Program-made: the position numbers and the translations under genes
Part shown: positions 63,227 to 64,000 of the stretch, one piece after another
How the letters are laid out: the number at the start of each line of letters is the position of its first letter
How positions within the stretch are numbered: the first letter of the stretch is position 1
Notes under the pieces: model-generated
What the model was told of the DNA's origin: nothing
Seen by the model: only the letters and a program-made list of their open reading frames with translations
The model's database searches: none
Source of the DNA: Algoriphagus terrigena DSM 22685
Lineage (GTDB): Bacteria; Bacteroidota; Bacteroidia; Cytophagales; Cyclobacteriaceae
Length of the DNA: 64,000 nt
Direction of reading: 5' to 3'
Assembly (NCBI RefSeq): GCF_000429445.1
Contig: NZ_AUBW01000021.1
Span: forward strand, 62,001 to 126,000

Positions 63227-64000
63227 CTACTTCTTCAGACTCTGCAAATACTTGATGCTTTTCGGCACCTGCTGATAGTAGATTGGACTTTCATCTTCGA
63301 GATAGAAGTGCTCCACTCCGGCTTTCTTCGCCGCTTTCAGGATCGAAGGGAGATCCAGTTGGCCGGTTCCCAGCGCGACGTCATTTTCGACAGGCGTTCC
63401 ACCAGACATATTGCCAACAATCCCTTTCTTGAGATCTTTCATGTGCATCAGCTTGAAACGGTTGCCATACTTCTCCAATAAAGCTGCTGGATCGGCTCCG
63501 GGAAAAAACGTCCAAAGAATGTCCATCTCGAAGCTCACATAGTCCGGATTGGTTTCTCGGATCATCAGGTCAAACAAGGTACCCTCTCCATGCGGCTCAA
63601 ACTCATAGCCGTGGTTGTGGTAGGCGAAAGTCAGGTCATGCTCCTCTTTGAGGATCTTTCCCACAGCGTTGAAATCAGCGATGGTTTGCTTGGCATCTTC
63701 CAATGAAAATGCACCCTTGTGAGGCACCCAAGCAACTCTGACAAACTTCGCCCCTAAGGTTTTGGCGTTTTCCGCTACGGTGGCGGTCTTTTCCATCAGA
63801 TCTTTGTATCCTACGCCAAAGGAAGAGCAATGCATGCCGCGCTTGTCAAGTTCTTTTTTGATATCGGCTGCCGTGTGTCCAAAAAGGTTGGAAAATTCCA
63901 TATCGGTGATCCCCATCTGCTGCAGCGTGTCGAGCGTGGCGGGAAGGTCTTTCGAGAGGCTATTCCGATAGGTGTATGAAACCATTCCTGGCATTTCCGG
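63227..64000 (-). CDS. Sugar phosphate isomerase/epimerase (5' end cut by window edge)
   Basis: 257 codons are visible. It is a xylose-isomerase-like TIM barrel (PF01261) with MGITDMEFSNLFGHTAADIK, LTFAYHNHGYEFEP, YVSFEMDILWTFFPGADPAA, FKLMHMKDLKKG and EHFYLEDESPIY. The first ATG in view (63994) is preceded in frame by two further codons and no stop, so the gene probably starts beyond the edge, perhaps with a Tat or lipoprotein signal as in many Bacteroidota members. The His/Glu/Asp set fits a divalent-metal isomerase. The substrate is unknown. Confidence 0.9.
   Translation of the reverse strand, partial: PEMPGMVSYTYRNSLSKDLPATLDTLQQMGITDMEFSNLFGHTAADIKKELDKRGMHCSSFGVGYKDLMEKTATVAENAKTLGAKFVRVAWVPHKGAFSLEDAKQTIADFNAVGKILKEEHDLTFAYHNHGYEFEPHGEGTLFDLMIRETNPDYVSFEMDILWTFFPGADPAALLEKYGNRFKLMHMKDLKKGIVGNMSGGTPVENDVALGTGQLDLPSILKAAKKAGVEHFYLEDESPIYYQQVPKSIKYLQSLKK

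Overview
The window looks like chromosomal DNA from a member of the Bacteroidota, most likely order Cytophagales (Algoriphagus/Cyclobacteriaceae-like). Support comes from the gene content: a Porin_10-type porin, a TonB-receptor-like barrel with a 'TFAQQ' type signal end, a Reg_prop sensor kinase, a LytS/LytTR pair, DUF2911, MenI-MenF-MenD and PnuT under a TPP riboswitch. Further support comes from TAnnTTTG promoter boxes, the lack of obvious Shine-Dalgarno sequences, and intergenic 'gatttacgatttttgatttacga' and 'ggcagtcggcagt' filler. The genus is inferred, not proven. I saw no rRNA, tRNA, CRISPR array, transposase or phage gene.

Layout. 1-16.6 kb is one long minus-strand capsule/exopolysaccharide locus. 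In transcription order it holds a winged-helix regulator, a Wza-like SLBB export protein, a UDP-glucose dehydrogenase, a Wzz-like protein, two decayed sugar-biosynthesis genes (wlbB/wbpD and wlbA/wbpB remnants), WecE, WecF, a Wzx flippase, a glycosyltransferase, an AsnB-type amidotransferase and two more glycosyltransferases, the last running off the left edge. Most live genes from wecE onward overlap or nearly touch. 16.6-20.1 kb holds a penicillin-acylase-type hydrolase with a small membrane protein and a DUF2911 lipoprotein. 20.4-28.1 kb has an EEP-family phosphodiesterase, thyA, an orphan gene, a large periplasmic-propeller histidine kinase and a pirin. 28.3-35.2 kb has katG, a secreted esterase and a single-chain EutB-EutC ethanolamine ammonia-lyase with an export signal.

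35.2-45.7 kb is mostly housekeeping: an SPL-like radical SAM protein, an acyl-CoA-dehydrogenase-like flavoprotein coupled to the thiamine transporter PnuT under a TPP riboswitch, an ABC permease, MiaE, a porin, LpxK, a Nif3-like protein and a zinc-ribbon coiled-coil protein. 47.0-50.4 kb is a compact menaquinone operon (menI-menF-menD). 50.4-56 kb carries a serine hydrolase, an XRE membrane regulator, a YfcE-like phosphodiesterase, a rhodanese coupled to a semialdehyde dehydrogenase, and PdhB. 56-64 kb carries an outer-membrane TonB-type barrel divergent from a LytS/LytTR two-component pair, a lipoprotein, a guanine deaminase, an SGNH hydrolase and a sugar-phosphate isomerase cut by the right edge.

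The most noteworthy items are: (1) the exported EutBC fusion; (2) a 21-bp-period triplet of GACAAA repeats beside the LytS/LytTR operon, the spacing expected of LytTR binding sites; (3) a perfect dyad enclosing the probable promoter of the capsule-locus regulator; (4) the relics of a 2,3-diamino-uronic acid pathway next to a WecE/WecF (Fuc4NAc-type) pair; (5) a TPP riboswitch whose likely output is a hairpin abutting the pnuT start codon; (6) an unassigned nested-stem element near 23.2-23.3 kb. All functional calls come from reading motifs by eye; no database search was run.
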